A DNA stretch of 7,564 bases from Deltaproteobacteria bacterium CG_4_8_14_3_um_filter_43_13 (lineage in GTDB: Bacteria > Desulfobacterota > UBA8473), in the NCBI GenBank assembly GCA_002782605.1, contig PFIF01000252.1, positions 1 to 7,564 of the forward strand. Direction: 5' to 3'. Position 1 is the stretch's first letter, and each line of letters begins with the position of its first letter. Of the stretch, positions 5,817 through 7,564 are shown in pieces. A program made the translations under genes and the position numbers. A model generated the notes under the pieces. It saw only the letters and a list, made by a program, of their open reading frames with translations, was not told where the DNA came from and made no database searches.

Positions 5817-5821
5817 CTCCT

Positions 5822-5856
5822 CTAAATTTTGCATACCGAAGGATTGCAAAATTTAG
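5822..5856 (-). repeat. 12-bp inverted repeat directly after the ligase stop codon
   Basis: CTAAATTTTGCA (5822-5833) and TGCAAAATTTAG (5845-5856) are perfectly complementary around an 11-nt loop that can form a further CC/GG pair. It abuts the TAA stop of the acyl-CoA ligase (5860-5858). The stem is AT-rich and no U-run follows on the minus strand, so it is a poor intrinsic terminator; it may stabilise the ligase mRNA 3' end or belong to a repeat element with the heptamers. Confidence 0.6.
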
Positions 5857-5857
5857 G

Positions 5858-7420
5858 TTATATCTTTGTATCTTTACCCTTCCAGTAAATCTCCTTCAGC
5901 GGTCTCCTCAAGATTTTTCCTGTAGGGGTTTTAGGCATCTCTGATGCCGGTATAAAGTCTACGGATTTTGGTTTCTTATAGCCGGCAAGTTTCCCTTCAC
6001 AGAATTTGATTATCTCCTCCCCAGTCGCATCTTCACCCGGTTTCAAAACAACCACGGCCTTCAGTGCTTCCCCCCATTTGTCATCTGGAACCCCTATTAC
6101 AGCAATCTCATGGACCTTCGGATGCTTTGACAGTACTTCCTCTACCTCCGTAGGATAGACATTCTCTCCCCCGCTTATTATCATATCCTGCTTTCTGGCC
6201 ACCAGATAAAGGTATCCCTCCTCATCCATGCTGGCCATATCCCCTGCCGAAAGCCACTCACCCCTAAAGGCATTTCTGGTCTTTTCCGGGTCTTTGTAGT
6301 ACTCTTTCATCTGTGTAGGCCCCCTGGAATAGAGCTCACCTACTTCCCCTATGGGTACGTCGTTACCGTTTTCATCAAGAAGTCTTACCTCTTGACCAAA
6401 GTATGGCTTACCAATACTCCTGATCTTCCGCAATTGATCCTCTGGAGACAGGCTTGTAACAGCCCCAGTCTCGGTTGAACCATAGCCTTCATATAGTTTG
6501 CTATGCTTAAAGAAACTAAATAACTCTTCTTTTGTCTTCGTAAGAAGAGGGGCAGATGACGATACTAGCCATCGCATGGATGATACATCGTATTTATCCC
6601 TATCTGGAAGGCTGAGCATGAGGTTTGACATAGTGGGTACCATATTGGTGCAGGTGATCTTCTCTTTCTGGATTATCTCTAATATCTCCGTTGGGCTAAA
6701 TCCGCCCGATGGGTATATGCAAACCGCACCTCCTATGAATAGAAGGAGGTTGGAGTGCCATACAGAGTTTGAATGGAAAAGGGGCATTATAAGCAGATAT
6801 TTGTCGTCGGGTGAAACCCCCCTTCCTATAAGATGCGATATTACTATGTCGTAAATAGACCGGTGGGGCATAACTGCCCCCTTGGGAAATCCGGTAGTCC
6901 CAGAGGTGTAACCTATGAAATAGGGATCTGTTTCTTTGATCTCAACATCAGGCTCTATGTCGGAGGCTTTCCCTAAAAAGTCCTCATACCTGATAGCGTA
7001 ATCGGGAATACGATCTCCCAGAACAACATAGTTCCTTTCCGCAATCATCTCAAGATTGGGGCGTATGGTATCGATCCTGTCTATGAAGTCTTCACCCATT
7101 ATTAATGCCTTTGAATCTGAATTTCTGACGATGTACTCTATTTCAGGCGCTGCAAGACGGAAGTTTATTGGAACCGAGATTATGCCTGCCTTAGCCATAC
7201 CATAGTATATCTCCACAAACTCACTGCAGTTATAGAGCAGTATTCCAACCTTATCCCCTTTCATAAGCCCCATCGCGGTTATACCGTTGGCTATCCTGTT
7301 TGCCCTGGAATCTAATTCTGAGTACGTTATCCTTTTATCTTTGTAAATAACGGCCACCTTTTCAGGGTACTTCTGAACACTCAACTTGATTCCCCTTTGT
7401 ACCAATAATTCCACACCCAT
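5858..7420 (-). CDS. AMP-forming acyl-CoA synthetase (acyl-CoA ligase)
   Basis: A 520-residue ANL-superfamily enzyme that adenylates a carboxylic acid with ATP and transfers it to CoA. Motifs in order: P-loop YTSGTTGFPKG (171-181), A5 YGSTETGAV (313-321, Glu317), A7 GEWLSAGD (Asp394), hinge region around Arg409-Lys410, GGENVYP (417-423), and C-terminal PKTPTGKI with the catalytic Lys502. Length is typical and no essential residue is missing. Substrate cannot be read from sequence; medium/long-chain fatty or aromatic acids are both possible. The frame opens further upstream to ATG 7471, but the start at 7420 is preferred: GGAGGGGG lies 8 nt before it, whereas the upstream ATG has no such site and adds 17 residues unlike the family, within a repeat. 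It is followed by a crotonase gene on the same strand, a likely functional partner. Confidence 0.95.
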   Translation of the reverse strand: MGVELLVQRGIKLSVQKYPEKVAVIYKDKRITYSELDSRANRIANGITAMGLMKGDKVGILLYNCSEFVEIYYGMAKAGIISVPINFRLAAPEIEYIVRNSDSKALIMGEDFIDRIDTIRPNLEMIAERNYVVLGDRIPDYAIRYEDFLGKASDIEPDVEIKETDPYFIGYTSGTTGFPKGAVMPHRSIYDIVISHLIGRGVSPDDKYLLIMPLFHSNSVWHSNLLLFIGGAVCIYPSGGFSPTEILEIIQKEKITCTNMVPTMSNLMLSLPDRDKYDVSSMRWLVSSSAPLLTKTKEELFSFFKHSKLYEGYGSTETGAVTSLSPEDQLRKIRSIGKPYFGQEVRLLDENGNDVPIGEVGELYSRGPTQMKEYYKDPEKTRNAFRGEWLSAGDMASMDEEGYLYLVARKQDMIISGGENVYPTEVEEVLSKHPKVHEIAVIGVPDDKWGEALKAVVVLKPGEDATGEEIIKFCEGKLAGYKKPKSVDFIPASEMPKTPTGKILRRPLKEIYWKGKDTKI

Positions 7421-7466
7421 GTTTTTATCCCCCTCCCCTTTTTTGTAATCACTCGATAGCCTGAGG

Positions 7467-7502
7467 CTCATAAATAACTAGTGCTTTGACTCATAAATAA
7501 CT
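7467..7502. repeat. 13-nt direct repeat in the ligase leader
   Basis: CTCATAAATAACT occurs at 7467-7479 and 7490-7502, two perfect copies 23 nt apart, about 50-80 nt upstream of the ligase start. The spacing is close to two helical turns, so both copies would face the same side of the DNA. It could be a paired regulator site; no clear sigma70 promoter was recognised around it. Confidence 0.6.
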
Positions 7503-7516
7503 TTACCAAAAATGTC

Positions 7517-7539
7517 TCCCCTCCCTTGGTGGGAGGGGA
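7517..7539 (-). terminator. GC-rich palindrome, possible terminator of an upstream minus-strand gene
   Basis: TCCCCTCCC (7517-7525) pairs perfectly with GGGAGGGGA (7531-7539) around loop TTGGT. On the minus strand it is followed by GACATTTTT, a short delayed T-run, so it could end transcription entering from the right edge. A related AGGGGAGGGGG stands beside it at 7543-7553, which also fits the GGGAGGGG-type intergenic palindromes seen repeatedly in bacterial genomes. Confidence 0.45.
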
Positions 7540-7564
7540 TTAAGGGGAGGGGGCAACATAGCGA

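Noticed and set aside
7421..7471. Longer acyl-CoA ligase start at 7471
   Set aside because: The extra 17 residues cover a strong ribosome binding site and part of a direct repeat, and match no family N-terminus.
1..7564. CRISPR array, tRNA or rRNA gene, insertion sequence ends
   Set aside because: No spaced long direct repeats, no cloverleaf-type or rRNA-like stretches and no transposase frame were seen; the tandem heptamers are too short and unspaced for CRISPR.

Overview
The window reads like a piece of the chromosome of an anaerobic, probably Desulfobacterota/Deltaproteobacteria-type organism. That assignment is an inference from moderate base composition, a stand-alone moaA, a fatty-acid/acyl-CoA gene pair and an integron-type integrase remnant; no rRNA or other phylogenetic marker is present.

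Layout. Positions 1-2001 (minus strand) hold most of leuS (leucyl-tRNA synthetase), cut by the window edge before its C-terminal domain. Directly upstream of leuS, 2055-2624 (minus) is a broken integron integrase (IntI family) with two in-frame amber stops and no C-terminal catalytic half. From about 2625 to 3658 comes what looks like the matching short cassette array, oriented away from the integrase: an AT-rich attI-like stretch with a GTTAGAG core site, a first small cassette of unclear coding content ending in an attC-like hairpin (2964-3005), and a second cassette carrying a brnT/brnA toxin-antitoxin pair ending in a better attC hairpin (3600-3658). Both hairpins carry unpaired bases at the same 6-nt spacing seen in classical attC sites.

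Right of the array, 3748-4737 (plus) is a complete moaA (GTP 3',8-cyclase, molybdenum cofactor biosynthesis). Convergent to it are two minus-strand genes: a crotonase-fold enoyl-CoA hydratase/isomerase carrying a C-terminal zinc ribbon (4802-5722) and, upstream of it, an AMP-forming acyl-CoA ligase (5858-7420). The ligase would activate a carboxylic acid to its CoA thioester and the crotonase could act on the resulting enoyl-CoA, so the two probably form a small acyl-CoA catabolic unit. The 135-bp gap between them holds two different heptanucleotide tandem repeats and a 12-bp inverted repeat; the ligase leader holds a 13-nt direct repeat and a GC-rich palindrome.

The most interesting part is the fossil integron between leuS and moaA: a dead integrase, a recognisable cassette boundary structure, and a toxin-antitoxin cassette that probably persists through its own promoter and addictive character.
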